From contig JAHENF010000003.1 in NCBI GenBank assembly GCA_024643255.1, positions 38,255 to 102,254 on the forward strand: a DNA stretch of 64,000 nucleotides, given 5' to 3'. The notes under the pieces are model-generated. The model did no database searches. It was not told the DNA's origin and worked only from the letters and a program-made list of their open reading frames with translations. This document shows positions 33,133-42,039 of the stretch, piece by piece; the first letter of the stretch is position 1; each line of letters starts with the position of its first letter. The position numbers were made by a program, and so were the translations under genes. Source of the stretch: Ilumatobacteraceae bacterium. GTDB lineage: Bacteria; Actinomycetota; Acidimicrobiia; Acidimicrobiales; Ilumatobacteraceae.

Positions 33133-34914
33133 TCAGGTGATGAGCGACGACGGGACCGCGACCACTCGTGCGCGCAACCACTCCCCCAGCGCCTTCGCCT
33201 GGGCGTCCTGTCGGGTCGACGCGGCGACGCCTTCCTGCAACAACCCGCGGACCACGAAGTTGAGGGCCCGCAGGTTCGGGTAGCGATACCGATCGATCGT
33301 CATCTCCGCGGTCTCCGGTAGCAGGACCCGCAGCCGCTCGACGGTCAGTTCGTGGTCGATCCATGCCCAACCGGCATCGTTGCGGGCGTACACGCCGAGG
33401 TTCGCATCACCGCCCTTGTCGCCCGATCGAGTCCCGACGAAGGTACCGAGCGGGACCTCGACGACATCGCCGCCGGACAGTACCGCCGACGGCATCGCAT
33501 CGACATCGATCGGATCGCCCGTCGGCGCGATCGACTCGATCTGCGTGGTGGAACCGTTCACGTGGATGTACTGCGGAACGAGGTCGTTCGGCACGGTTGC
33601 CGGGCGATACACCCCGAACGGCGACGCCGCGCCGGGCCCACCGCTGAGGCCGTACATGCCCGGAATTCCGGCGAGGGCGGTGTGCACCATCGCATCGGCG
33701 AAGGCCCGGCCGACCTTGCGTTCGTCGGGGTCCTTGACCGTCACCCGCCACAGCGCGGTCGCCTCCTCCTGCGTCGCAGGATCGGACTTGTCGGTGCGCA
33801 CGACCCTGCTGTCGATCGAGGCGAAGTCGTCGGGGCCGTACGGACACGCGTCCCAGAAGGTCGCCTGAGCGAACGCCGCCTTCTCGTCGACGTCGAGGCC
33901 GGTCAGCGCCACGGTGAACGAGTTGCGGAACCCGCCGAGTTCGTTCATCGCCACCTTGAGCGTCGATGGCGGGGCCTGGCCCTTCGTACCTGACACCCGG
34001 ACCCGGTCGGGCGCCAGCTGGGCGACCTCGATCGTGTCGAAACGCGCCGTCACGTCGGGGCCGAGGTACTCCGGGCCGCCGATCTCGTAGAGCAGCTGTG
34101 AGGTGACCGTCTCGACGTTGACGACGCCGCCGGTCCCCTCGTGCTTGCCGATCACGCACGATCCGTCGGCGGCGACCTCGGCCCAGGGGAACCCGAATCG
34201 GGCTCGGCCTCCTACCTCGTTGCGTCCGTCGATCTCGTGGAAGAACGAATAGTTGCCGCCCGTCACCTGGGCGCTGCACTCGATGACGTGACCGGCGACG
34301 ACACCTCCGGCGAGCTGGTCGAAGTCATCGCGGCGCCACCCGTGGTGCCACGCCGCCGGACCACAGGTGACCGCGGCATCGGTGACGCGACCGGTGATCA
34401 CGATGTCGGCGCCCTTGGCGAGTGCGTCGACGATCCCGAAACACCCCAGGTAGGCGTTTGCCGTCAGGAACTTCGACGGGTCACCGAGGTCGGTGCCGGC
34501 TCCGAACGGTGACAGCGCACCGGACGCCACGAGTTCCTCGATGCGCGGCAGCAGGTCGTCGCCGTCGATGTACGCGATCGTCGGTGACAGCCCGAGGCGG
34601 TCGGCGACCTCGGCAACCGCGTCGGCGCAACCGCCGGGATCGAGCCCGCCGGCATTCGACACCACCCTGATGCCCTTGTCGAGGCAGGTCCCCATCACCT
34701 GCTCCATCTGCGACACGAACGTCCGGGCGTGGCCGCCGCCCGGATGCTTGGCCCTGATCCTGCTCAGGATGAGCATCGTGAGTTCGGCGAGCCAGTCGCC
34801 GGTCAGCACGTCGATCGGGCCGCCCTCGACCATTTCGAGCGCGCCGCTCGGTCGGTCGCCGAAGAATCCGGAGCAGTTGGCGATCCGGATCGGCGAACCC
34901 GGTACCGCGGTCAC
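33133..34914 (-). CDS. AtuA-like protein (DUF1446, acyclic terpene utilisation)
   Basis: A 593-residue protein with the AtuA N-terminal domain (RIANCSGFFGDRPSGALEMV, TGDWLAELTMLILSR, ITGRVTDAA) and a C-terminal AtuA-like extension (SGDKGGDANLGVYAR). AtuA belongs to the acyclic terpene (citronellol/geraniol) pathway of Pseudomonas, though its reaction is unsettled, and homologues occur in other carboxylase clusters. The GTG at 34914 overlaps the biotin carboxylase stop by 4 bp, so it is translated with the two carboxylase subunits. Confidence 0.82.
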   Translation of the reverse strand: MTAVPGSPIRIANCSGFFGDRPSGALEMVEGGPIDVLTGDWLAELTMLILSRIRAKHPGGGHARTFVSQMEQVMGTCLDKGIRVVSNAGGLDPGGCADAVAEVADRLGLSPTIAYIDGDDLLPRIEELVASGALSPFGAGTDLGDPSKFLTANAYLGCFGIVDALAKGADIVITGRVTDAAVTCGPAAWHHGWRRDDFDQLAGGVVAGHVIECSAQVTGGNYSFFHEIDGRNEVGGRARFGFPWAEVAADGSCVIGKHEGTGGVVNVETVTSQLLYEIGGPEYLGPDVTARFDTIEVAQLAPDRVRVSGTKGQAPPSTLKVAMNELGGFRNSFTVALTGLDVDEKAAFAQATFWDACPYGPDDFASIDSRVVRTDKSDPATQEEATALWRVTVKDPDERKVGRAFADAMVHTALAGIPGMYGLSGGPGAASPFGVYRPATVPNDLVPQYIHVNGSTTQIESIAPTGDPIDVDAMPSAVLSGGDVVEVPLGTFVGTRSGDKGGDANLGVYARNDAGWAWIDHELTVERLRVLLPETAEMTIDRYRYPNLRALNFVVRGLLQEGVAASTRQDAQAKALGEWLRARVVAVPSSLIT

Positions 34915-36989
34915 GACTCCTCGCTCTCGTGGTGTTCGAGTGCCACGAGCAACTCGCCGGTGTCGACGCGGTCGCCGACGGCGAAGCGCACCTCGGCGAC
35001 GGTCGCGTCTCCCGATGCGACGATCTTGTGTTCCATCTTCATCGCCTCCACGACCATCAAGAGTTGTCCGTCGACCACGGCGTCACCGGCCGCGACATGC
35101 ACCGCGATCACCGTGCCGGGCAGCGGGCTGATCGGGCCACCGGTGGCCGACTCGGCGTCGTGCAGCAGGAAGCGCGGCGCCCGCGTCAGGGTGAGGGCGC
35201 CCGCCGAACTCCGCACATGGACGGTGACGGCCCCGACACCGTCGTCGTCGAGGCCGAGCATCGGATGCACGACATCGGTGTCGACCACCTGGCGACGGCC
35301 GTCGATCTCGACGGTCTGACGGCCCACGAATCGTTCGAGCAGCCGGACGGTCAGCTCGGGCCGATCGTCCGGACTCAACGCGCCGGTCTCGTCGGGTTCG
35401 GGCCACGGTCCGAGCCTGACCGTCGCCGTCCGCAGCGTCTCCCCGCCGGGCTGCCACGCCTGCGCCATCGTGTACTCGACATGCAGATGCTCGCCGGTCA
35501 CCTCGGTCCACACCTGGCGTTGCCCTTGCGTGCGCAGGTTGCGCCAGCCCGACGGAGCGAAGGGCGCTCCCCTGTCGGTCGAGCGATGTTCGAACTCCAG
35601 CGCGAACACGGCGCCCAGCAACAGCGCCACCCGATCATCACCGGTCGGACCCAGCGGCGCAACGACGGCGGGGTGTTCGTCGAGGTAGGCGGTCGGCGTG
35701 TCGGCGGCGAGGAAGTCGGCTTCGGCGCAGATCGCCACCAGCGTGTCGAGGTTGGTGCGGATACCGGTGATCTGCGAGGTCCGCAGCGCCCGGGCGAGTT
35801 GTCGGGCGGCGCCCGGGCGCGTCGGAGCGTGGGCGATCACCTTGGCGACCAGCGAGTCGTAGTCGGAGGAGATGACCGACCCGGCGCGCACGCCGGTGTC
35901 GACGCGGACCCCGGAGCCGATGTCGAACCGGTCGATGTGCCCCGTCGACGGCATCCAGCCGGCGGCCGGATCCTCGGCGACGACGCGGACCTCGATCGCG
36001 TGACCGCTGATCACCACCTCGTCCTGGGTGATCGGGAGCGGGTCGCCGGCGGCGACGCGAAGTTGCAGTTCGACGAGGTCGAGCCCGGTCACCGCCTCGG
36101 TCACCGGATGCTCGACCTGCAGGCGCGTGTTGACCTCGAGGAAGGTGATCGTGCCGTCGGCGCCGACCATGAACTCGACCGTCCCGGCACCCTCGTAGCC
36201 GACGTGGCGGGCGAGGGCGACCGCCCCGTCGCACAGCGCGGCGCGGATCTCCTGCGGGATTCCCGCGGACGGCGATTCCTCGACGATCTTCTGATTGCGG
36301 CGCTGGATCGAACACTCACGCTCGCCGAGATGGATCACGTTGCCGTGACGGTCGCCCATGATCTGGACCTCGACGTGCCGACCGCGCTCGAGGTACGGCT
36401 CGATGAACACCGCCCCGTCACCGAAGGCGGACAGCGCCTCCCGCGAGGCGGCGGCGACGGCGTCGTCGAGTTCATCGGCGCTGCGCACGACGCGCATCCC
36501 ACGGCCACCACCACCGGCGGCCGCCTTGACCAGCGCCGGATACGCCACGACGTCGTCGCCGACGACCTTGCCGTCGACCACGTCGATCATCGAGGTCGTC
36601 GGCACACCGGCCGCGAGCGCCGCTCGTTTGGCCGCGACCTTGTCGCCGAGCAACGTGACCTGTTCGGGCGTCGGGCCGACCCAGACCAGCCCCGCATCGA
36701 TCACCGCGCGGGCGAATGCTGCGTTCTCCGCCAGGAACCCGTAGCCGGGATGAATGGCGTCGGCCCCGGCCGCGAGTGCTGCCGCGATGACCGCGTCGCC
36801 GCGCAAGTAGGAGTCAGCCGCCGTCGCCCCACCCAGCGCGATCGCGACGTCGACCGAGTCGACGTGCAGGGCGTTGCGGTCGGGCTCGGAATACACCCCG
36901 ACGGTGTCGATGCCGAGACGATGTGCGGTCCGCGCGATCCGCACGGCGATCTCGCCGCGGTTGGCGATCAGGAGACGGGAGATGCTCAT
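34911..36989 (-). CDS. Acyl-CoA carboxylase alpha subunit (biotin carboxylase + BCCP)
   Basis: A 692-residue biotin-dependent carboxylase subunit. Domains: biotin carboxylase with IANRGEIAVRIARTA, ATP-grasp glycine loop AAAGGGGRGMRV, and EVNTRLQVEHPVTE (about 1-445); a middle BT-like domain; and a C-terminal biotinyl domain with Lys651 in EAMKMEH. It carboxylates biotin and passes CO2 to the beta subunit encoded upstream, which its ATG overlaps by 1 bp. With AtuA beside it, geranyl-CoA or methylcrotonyl-CoA carboxylase is plausible, but the acyl specificity is not readable. Confidence 0.92.
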   Translation of the reverse strand: MSISRLLIANRGEIAVRIARTAHRLGIDTVGVYSEPDRNALHVDSVDVAIALGGATAADSYLRGDAVIAAALAAGADAIHPGYGFLAENAAFARAVIDAGLVWVGPTPEQVTLLGDKVAAKRAALAAGVPTTSMIDVVDGKVVGDDVVAYPALVKAAAGGGGRGMRVVRSADELDDAVAAASREALSAFGDGAVFIEPYLERGRHVEVQIMGDRHGNVIHLGERECSIQRRNQKIVEESPSAGIPQEIRAALCDGAVALARHVGYEGAGTVEFMVGADGTITFLEVNTRLQVEHPVTEAVTGLDLVELQLRVAAGDPLPITQDEVVISGHAIEVRVVAEDPAAGWMPSTGHIDRFDIGSGVRVDTGVRAGSVISSDYDSLVAKVIAHAPTRPGAARQLARALRTSQITGIRTNLDTLVAICAEADFLAADTPTAYLDEHPAVVAPLGPTGDDRVALLLGAVFALEFEHRSTDRGAPFAPSGWRNLRTQGQRQVWTEVTGEHLHVEYTMAQAWQPGGETLRTATVRLGPWPEPDETGALSPDDRPELTVRLLERFVGRQTVEIDGRRQVVDTDVVHPMLGLDDDGVGAVTVHVRSSAGALTLTRAPRFLLHDAESATGGPISPLPGTVIAVHVAAGDAVVDGQLLMVVEAMKMEHKIVASGDATVAEVRFAVGDRVDTGELLVALEHHESEES

Positions 36990-38593
36990 CAGTGCCTCCA
37001 CACGCCGTATTCGGTGGCACCCTGTACCACGTTGCCGTGCACTGCCGACAGCGCCATTCCCATCACCGTGCGCGAATCGGCGGGGTGGATGATCCCGTCG
37101 TCCCACAGCCGGCCCGTCGAGTAGAGCGCCGTCGATTCGTGCTCGATCTGCGCCTCGAGGCCGGCGGTCTGCGCGGCGAGGGCGTCCTCGTCGATCTCGA
37201 TGCCGCGACCGGCCGCGGCGTTGCGGGCCACGATCTCCATCACCCCGGCGAGCTGTTTCGGCCCCATGACCGCCACTCGGTGGTTCGGCCAACTGAAGAT
37301 GAACCGCGGGTTGTACGCCTTGCCCGCCATGCCGTAGTTGCCCGCGCCGTAGCTCGCACCGACCATGAGATTGAAGTGCGGCACCGTCGAGTTCGACACC
37401 GCGTTGATCATCTTGGCGCCGTTGCGGATGATGCCGCCCTGCTCGGCCTTGGAGCCGACCATGAACCCGGTGATGTTGTGCAAGAACGCGAGCGGTGTGT
37501 CGCGCTTGTTGCACAGCTGGATGAACTGCGCGGCCTTCGATGCCTCCTCGGAGAACAGGATCCCGTTGTTGCCGAGGATGCCGACCGGGAAGCCGTGGAT
37601 CGACCCCCACCCGCACACGAGCTTGTCGCCGTAGAGCGGCTTGAACTCCTCGAACCGGCTCCCGTCGAGCAGGCGGGCGAGCACCTCGCGGATGTCGAAT
37701 GGAATCCGCACGTCGGCCGACGCGCAGCCCATCAACTCGGCCGGGTCGTACAGCGGCGGATCGTCAGGCTCGCTGGCGCCGGGCCCGAGCTTCGTCCAGC
37801 GCAGGTGGCGCACGATGCTGCGAGTGATACGGATCGCGTCCATCTCGTCGACCGCGAGGTAGTCGGACAGACCACTCGTGCGCGAATGCATCTCGGCACC
37901 CCCGAGCGTCTCCTCGTCGACGATCTCGTCGATCGCCATCTTCACGAGCGGCGGCCCACCGAGGTAGGCGGTGCCCTTGCCCTTGACGAACACGGTGTAA
38001 TCGCTCATCCCGGGCGTGTATGCGCCGCCGGCGGTGTTCGGACCGAATGCCATCGTGATCGACGGGATCCCCAGCTTCGACAGCTGCGTGAGGTCCTTGA
38101 AGCTGGCACCACCCTGGATGAACAGGTCGGCCTGCCGCGGCAGATCGGCGCCTGCGGACTCGTTGAGCACGATCACCGGCAGCCGGTTCTCGCGGGCGAT
38201 CTCGTGGAACCGCGACCCCTTCTTCCAGGTCGTCGGGTTCCCCGAGCCACCCCGATACGTCATGTCCGATCCGGAGATCGCGCACTCGACGCCCTCGACG
38301 ATGCCGATCCCGGCGCAACTGCCGACACCGACGGGGTCCTGCGTTCCCCATCCGGCGAGCGGACTGAGTTCGAGGAAGGGAGTGTCGGGGTCGATCAGCG
38401 CCTCGATCCGCTCCCGCACGAGCATCTTGCCGCGAGTGCGGTGACGGTCGACGTAGCGCTGGCCACCGATGGTCGGCACCGTTGCGAGTTCCGCGGCGAC
38501 GACGTCCCACAGCTGCTCCATCGCGGCGAGATTCTCCCGATACTCGTCCGACTTCGTGTCGAGTCGACTGCGCAGGACGGTACCGATGGTCAC
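36989..38593 (-). CDS. Acyl-CoA carboxylase beta subunit (carboxyltransferase)
   Basis: A 534-residue carboxyltransferase with two crotonase-like halves. RTRGKMLVRERIEALIDP, GGASFKDLTQLSKLGIP, AFGPNTAGGAYTPGMSDY and NITGFMVGSKAEQGGIIRNGAK match methylcrotonyl-/geranyl-CoA carboxylase beta subunits more than propionyl ones. It transfers carboxyl from biotin to the acyl-CoA. GTG at 38593 is chosen because TACGGT ends 6 nt upstream; there is no Shine-Dalgarno. First gene of the three-gene AtuA/carboxylase operon. Confidence 0.92.
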   Translation of the reverse strand: MTIGTVLRSRLDTKSDEYRENLAAMEQLWDVVAAELATVPTIGGQRYVDRHRTRGKMLVRERIEALIDPDTPFLELSPLAGWGTQDPVGVGSCAGIGIVEGVECAISGSDMTYRGGSGNPTTWKKGSRFHEIARENRLPVIVLNESAGADLPRQADLFIQGGASFKDLTQLSKLGIPSITMAFGPNTAGGAYTPGMSDYTVFVKGKGTAYLGGPPLVKMAIDEIVDEETLGGAEMHSRTSGLSDYLAVDEMDAIRITRSIVRHLRWTKLGPGASEPDDPPLYDPAELMGCASADVRIPFDIREVLARLLDGSRFEEFKPLYGDKLVCGWGSIHGFPVGILGNNGILFSEEASKAAQFIQLCNKRDTPLAFLHNITGFMVGSKAEQGGIIRNGAKMINAVSNSTVPHFNLMVGASYGAGNYGMAGKAYNPRFIFSWPNHRVAVMGPKQLAGVMEIVARNAAAGRGIEIDEDALAAQTAGLEAQIEHESTALYSTGRLWDDGIIHPADSRTVMGMALSAVHGNVVQGATEYGVWRH

Positions 38594-38668
38594 CAGGCCA
38601 CCGTAGTGGAGCGAGCGATGAAGCTTCCGAGCCGCATGCGGGCCCGCTGATCGGGTACACCTTGGGAG

Positions 38669-39484
38669 ATGGACGTCCGCGACGTATTGGCCGATCTGGT
38701 CGCCGAACAGCAGAGCCTCGACGACATCATGGTGGCGCTCACGCCGGAGCAGTGGGGACTGCCGACGCCCAGCCCCGGCTGGAACATCACCGACCAGATC
38801 GGGCACCTGACGTACTACGACGGCACCGCGGCGCTGGCAATCGTCGATCCCGAGGCGTTCGTGGCGGAGATGACGACATTGTTCGGCAACGCCGAACAGT
38901 CGGCCGACGAATTCACGCTCGGCCGATATCGAGCGATGACCTCCGACGAACTCCTCGCCGCGTGGCGGGCCAACCGTGAGGCACTTGCGACCGCAGGAGC
39001 GAGTCTCGCCAACGACACACGCGTCGCCTGGTACGGACCTTCGATGGGGGCCAAGTCGTTCCTGACCGCGCGGCTGATGGAGGCGTGGGCACACGGTCAG
39101 GACATCGTCGACGCCATCTCGATGAACGGCGGCGCGACCCGCGAACCGACCGACCGGCTCCGCCACATCTCCCAGCTCGGCTTCATCACGCGCGGTTGGA
39201 CGTACATCAACCGTGGGCTCGACGTCCCGTCCACGCCGGTTCGCGTCGAACTGACGTCACCGTCGGGCGAGATCTGGCGCTTCGGCCCCGATGACGCCGG
39301 TGAGTCGGTCGTCGGCCCAGCGCTCGATTTCTGCCTCGTCACCACGCAGCGCCGCCACGTCGACGACACCGAGCTCGTCGTCTCGGGCGCGTCGGCGCGC
39401 GACTGGATGGAGAAGGCCCAACTCTTCGCCGGCCCTCCCTCCGATGGTCCCCACCCCCGGAGCTCATCTCCGGGCGGACGCTGA
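38669..39484 (+). CDS. TIGR03084-like metal-binding protein (DinB / mycothiol-maleylpyruvate isomerase fold)
   Basis: A 271-residue protein. The N-terminal half is a DinB-like four-helix bundle with metal-ligand candidates in NITDQIGHLTYYD (His) and WAHGQDIVDA (His and Asp). The C-terminal domain is a SCP2-like fold ending in a Pro/Ser tail. In actinobacteria this group includes mycothiol-dependent isomerases and is often near carboxylase or epoxide genes. Substrate unknown. TACACC ends 7 nt before the ATG. Divergent from the carboxylase operon by 75 bp. Confidence 0.8.
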   Translation: MDVRDVLADLVAEQQSLDDIMVALTPEQWGLPTPSPGWNITDQIGHLTYYDGTAALAIVDPEAFVAEMTTLFGNAEQSADEFTLGRYRAMTSDELLAAWRANREALATAGASLANDTRVAWYGPSMGAKSFLTARLMEAWAHGQDIVDAISMNGGATREPTDRLRHISQLGFITRGWTYINRGLDVPSTPVRVELTSPSGEIWRFGPDDAGESVVGPALDFCLVTTQRRHVDDTELVVSGASARDWMEKAQLFAGPPSDGPHPRSSSPGGR

Positions 39485-39536
39485 GCGCACCCCTCCGGGA
39501 GAATTCCGGAAGGAGCCGGGGCCTAGGGTCGAGCGC

Positions 39537-40673
39537 ATGGAGCCCTTCACGATCGATGTCGCCCAGAACGTGCTCGACGATCTCAGGACGCGACTGCGCA
39601 ACACGCGCTGGCCGGAGCGTGAGCTCGTCGACGACTGGTCACAGGGCACGCCGCTCGCCTACGTGCAGGAGGTGTGCGAGTACTGGGCCGACGGCTACGA
39701 CTGGCGAGCTCGCGAAGCCCTCCTCAATCGCTTCGACCAGTTCACGACGCCGATCGACGGCCTCGCCGACCCCGGGTTGCATTTCGTCCACGCCCGCTCG
39801 CCTCACCCCGACGCGCTGCCACTGCTGATCACCCACGGCTGGCCCGGCTCGATCGTGGAGTTCCACAAGGTGATCGAACCGCTGACGGACCCGACCGCGC
39901 ACGGCGGCAGCGCCGCAGATGCCTTCCACGTCATCGCCCCCTCACTTCCGGGCTTCGGGTTCTCCGGCAAGCCGCTCGACACCGGATGGGGTGTTCAACG
40001 CATCGGCGAAGCGTTCTCAGAGCTGATGGCCGACCTCGGCTACGACCGTTACGTCGCACAGGGCGGCGACTGGGGTTCGGCGGTGACCACCGCAATCGGC
40101 GGAAACGACGTGGATCACTGCACGGCGGTGCACGTCACGCTCGCGATGGGTGCCAGGCCGAAGTTCGACGGCGCGCCGACGCCGGAGGAGCAACGGGCCC
40201 TCGACGGGCTGGCGTACTACCAGGAGTGGGACTCGGGCTACTCGAAGGAGCAGTCGACACGCCCACAGTCGGTCGGCTACGGGCTCGTCGACTCGCCTGC
40301 GGCCCAGGCGGCATGGATCCTCGAGAAGTTCTGGGCCTGGATGGACTGCGACGGCCATCCCGAGAACGTGCTCACACGCGACGAACTGCTCGACAACATC
40401 ATGCTCTACTGGATCAACGGCAACGGCGCCTCGTCGGCACGCATCTACTGGGAGAGCTTCGGCCGCGGCCCCCAACCGAAGACCGTCACGATCCCGTCGG
40501 GGTTCACCGCGTACCCGAAGGAGATCTTGCCCCCGGTGCGGGCATGGGTCGAGGGGTCGTTCACCGACATCCGGCACTGGCAGGAACAGCCGAAGGGTGG
40601 CCACTTCGCCGCGTTCGAGGTTCCGGATCTGTTCGTCGACGACATCCGCACCTGCTTCCGCCAGTTCCGCTGA
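39537..40673 (+). CDS. Epoxide hydrolase (microsomal type)
   Basis: A 378-residue alpha/beta hydrolase of the epoxide hydrolase EphX/mEH type with the N-terminal lid EPFTIDVAQNVLDDLRTRLR and RWPE motif. The oxyanion loop is HGWPGS (100-105), the nucleophile Asp178 is in QGGDWGSAV, and the His is in PKGGHFAAFE near the C-terminus. It opens epoxides to diols, useful for detoxification or terpene and fatty-acid breakdown. TAGGGT ends 7 nt before the ATG at 39537. The MFS gene follows 52 bp later. Confidence 0.92.
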   Translation: MEPFTIDVAQNVLDDLRTRLRNTRWPERELVDDWSQGTPLAYVQEVCEYWADGYDWRAREALLNRFDQFTTPIDGLADPGLHFVHARSPHPDALPLLITHGWPGSIVEFHKVIEPLTDPTAHGGSAADAFHVIAPSLPGFGFSGKPLDTGWGVQRIGEAFSELMADLGYDRYVAQGGDWGSAVTTAIGGNDVDHCTAVHVTLAMGARPKFDGAPTPEEQRALDGLAYYQEWDSGYSKEQSTRPQSVGYGLVDSPAAQAAWILEKFWAWMDCDGHPENVLTRDELLDNIMLYWINGNGASSARIYWESFGRGPQPKTVTIPSGFTAYPKEILPPVRAWVEGSFTDIRHWQEQPKGGHFAAFEVPDLFVDDIRTCFRQFR

Positions 40674-40725
40674 TCCGCGACGCTCAGCGCTAACTTGACC
40701 CACGGGTCAAGGCCCGCCCTCCCAG

Positions 40726-42039
40726 ATGACGACTCCCACCGAAATCGACGTCGCGCCACAGCACGGCCACACGCCGGGCACTGCGCGGGCCGCGTTCTCC
40801 TACCGCGGATTCCGGATCATCTTCATCGGGCTGGCGCTGTCGAACATCGGCACGTGGATGCAGAACTTCACGCTGCCGGCCTACATCGACGACCGCACCG
40901 GCCGGCCGGCGCTCGTGGGCCTGATGGTCTTCATGCAGCTCGGACCGTTGCTCGTGTTGTCGATCCCCGGCGGGGTGCTCGCCGACCGCGTGTCGAAGCA
41001 GAAGCTCCAGCTCACGATGCAGAGCGCATCGGTCGTGCTGACGATCGCGATCGCGTACTTCGTCGCCGGTGATCACCCGCTCTGGACGATCTTCGCCGCC
41101 CAACTCGGCATCGGCATCGCCAACGCGTTGAATGCCCCGGCGTTCCAGTCGTCGATGCCGCTGCTCGTGCACCGTCAGGACCTTCCTGGGGCGATCAGCC
41201 TCAACTCGGCGATGATCAACGGCACCCGCGTCGTCGGGCCGGTGCTCGCCGCGATCCTCGCGGTCGCCGGGATGAGCGTGTCGAGCATCTTTCTCGTCAA
41301 CGCCGCCACGTACCTGTTCTTCATCGCCGCACTGCTGATCGTGCGCATGCCCGACGTGCGCAGCGGCAACACCGCCAGGGGCTGGCGCAGCCTGCTGACC
41401 GGCGTCACCACGGCCCGCCACCGCAAGGTGCTCAGCCGCCTGCTGCTCGGGATGTTCCTGTTCTCGCTGTTCAGCCTCGTCTACATCGGGTTGTTCCCGT
41501 CGGTCGTGCGACTGAACCTCGACATCGCGCCGTCGAGTGCGACGTACCGGTGGCTCTACGCGATCTGGGGGCTCGGCGCGTTCTTCGGAGCGATCTCCGT
41601 CGGGACATTCCTGTCGAGAGTCGACCGCAAGGTGCTCATCGTCCGCGGGTTCATCGGCTTCGGCTTCGCACTCGGGGTGTTCTCGCAACTGCGCGGTCCG
41701 GAACTGGCATTCCCGGTCGGCTTCGTCCTCGGGTTCTTCTACTTCATGACCGCCACCGCGATCACCACGACACTGCAGCTGAACATGAAGAACACCGAGC
41801 GGGCGACGGTGATGCCGCTGTGGTTCATGGTTTTCGGCGGCACGGTACCGATCGGCAACCTGGTGTTCGGCGTCGTCATCGAGTGGGTCGGCGCCCGAGC
41901 GGTGCTCGGGTTCGGCGCGGCGTTCGCGTTCTTCCTCGCCTGGTGGGTCGACCTCCGACGACTGCCGCCCGATGCGTTCCTCCCCGAGGAGGACGGCGGC
42001 GAGCCGATCACCCCGACGAACGCGAGCCGCCTGGTCTAG
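40726..42039 (+). CDS. MFS transporter (EntS-like MFS_3 family)
   Basis: A 437-residue inner-membrane transporter with 12 predicted transmembrane helices. FSYRGFRIIFIGLALSNIG at the first helix, LADRVSKQK in the loop between helices 2 and 3 (motif A) and NSAMINGTRVVGPVLAAILA match MFS_3/enterobactin-exporter-like drug exporters. The substrate is unknown. The C-terminal tail is acidic and cytoplasmic. Its stop overlaps the convergent murF by 4 bp. The 52-bp gap after the epoxide hydrolase allows co-transcription. Confidence 0.9.
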   Translation: MTTPTEIDVAPQHGHTPGTARAAFSYRGFRIIFIGLALSNIGTWMQNFTLPAYIDDRTGRPALVGLMVFMQLGPLLVLSIPGGVLADRVSKQKLQLTMQSASVVLTIAIAYFVAGDHPLWTIFAAQLGIGIANALNAPAFQSSMPLLVHRQDLPGAISLNSAMINGTRVVGPVLAAILAVAGMSVSSIFLVNAATYLFFIAALLIVRMPDVRSGNTARGWRSLLTGVTTARHRKVLSRLLLGMFLFSLFSLVYIGLFPSVVRLNLDIAPSSATYRWLYAIWGLGAFFGAISVGTFLSRVDRKVLIVRGFIGFGFALGVFSQLRGPELAFPVGFVLGFFYFMTATAITTTLQLNMKNTERATVMPLWFMVFGGTVPIGNLVFGVVIEWVGARAVLGFGAAFAFFLAWWVDLRRLPPDAFLPEEDGGEPITPTNASRLV

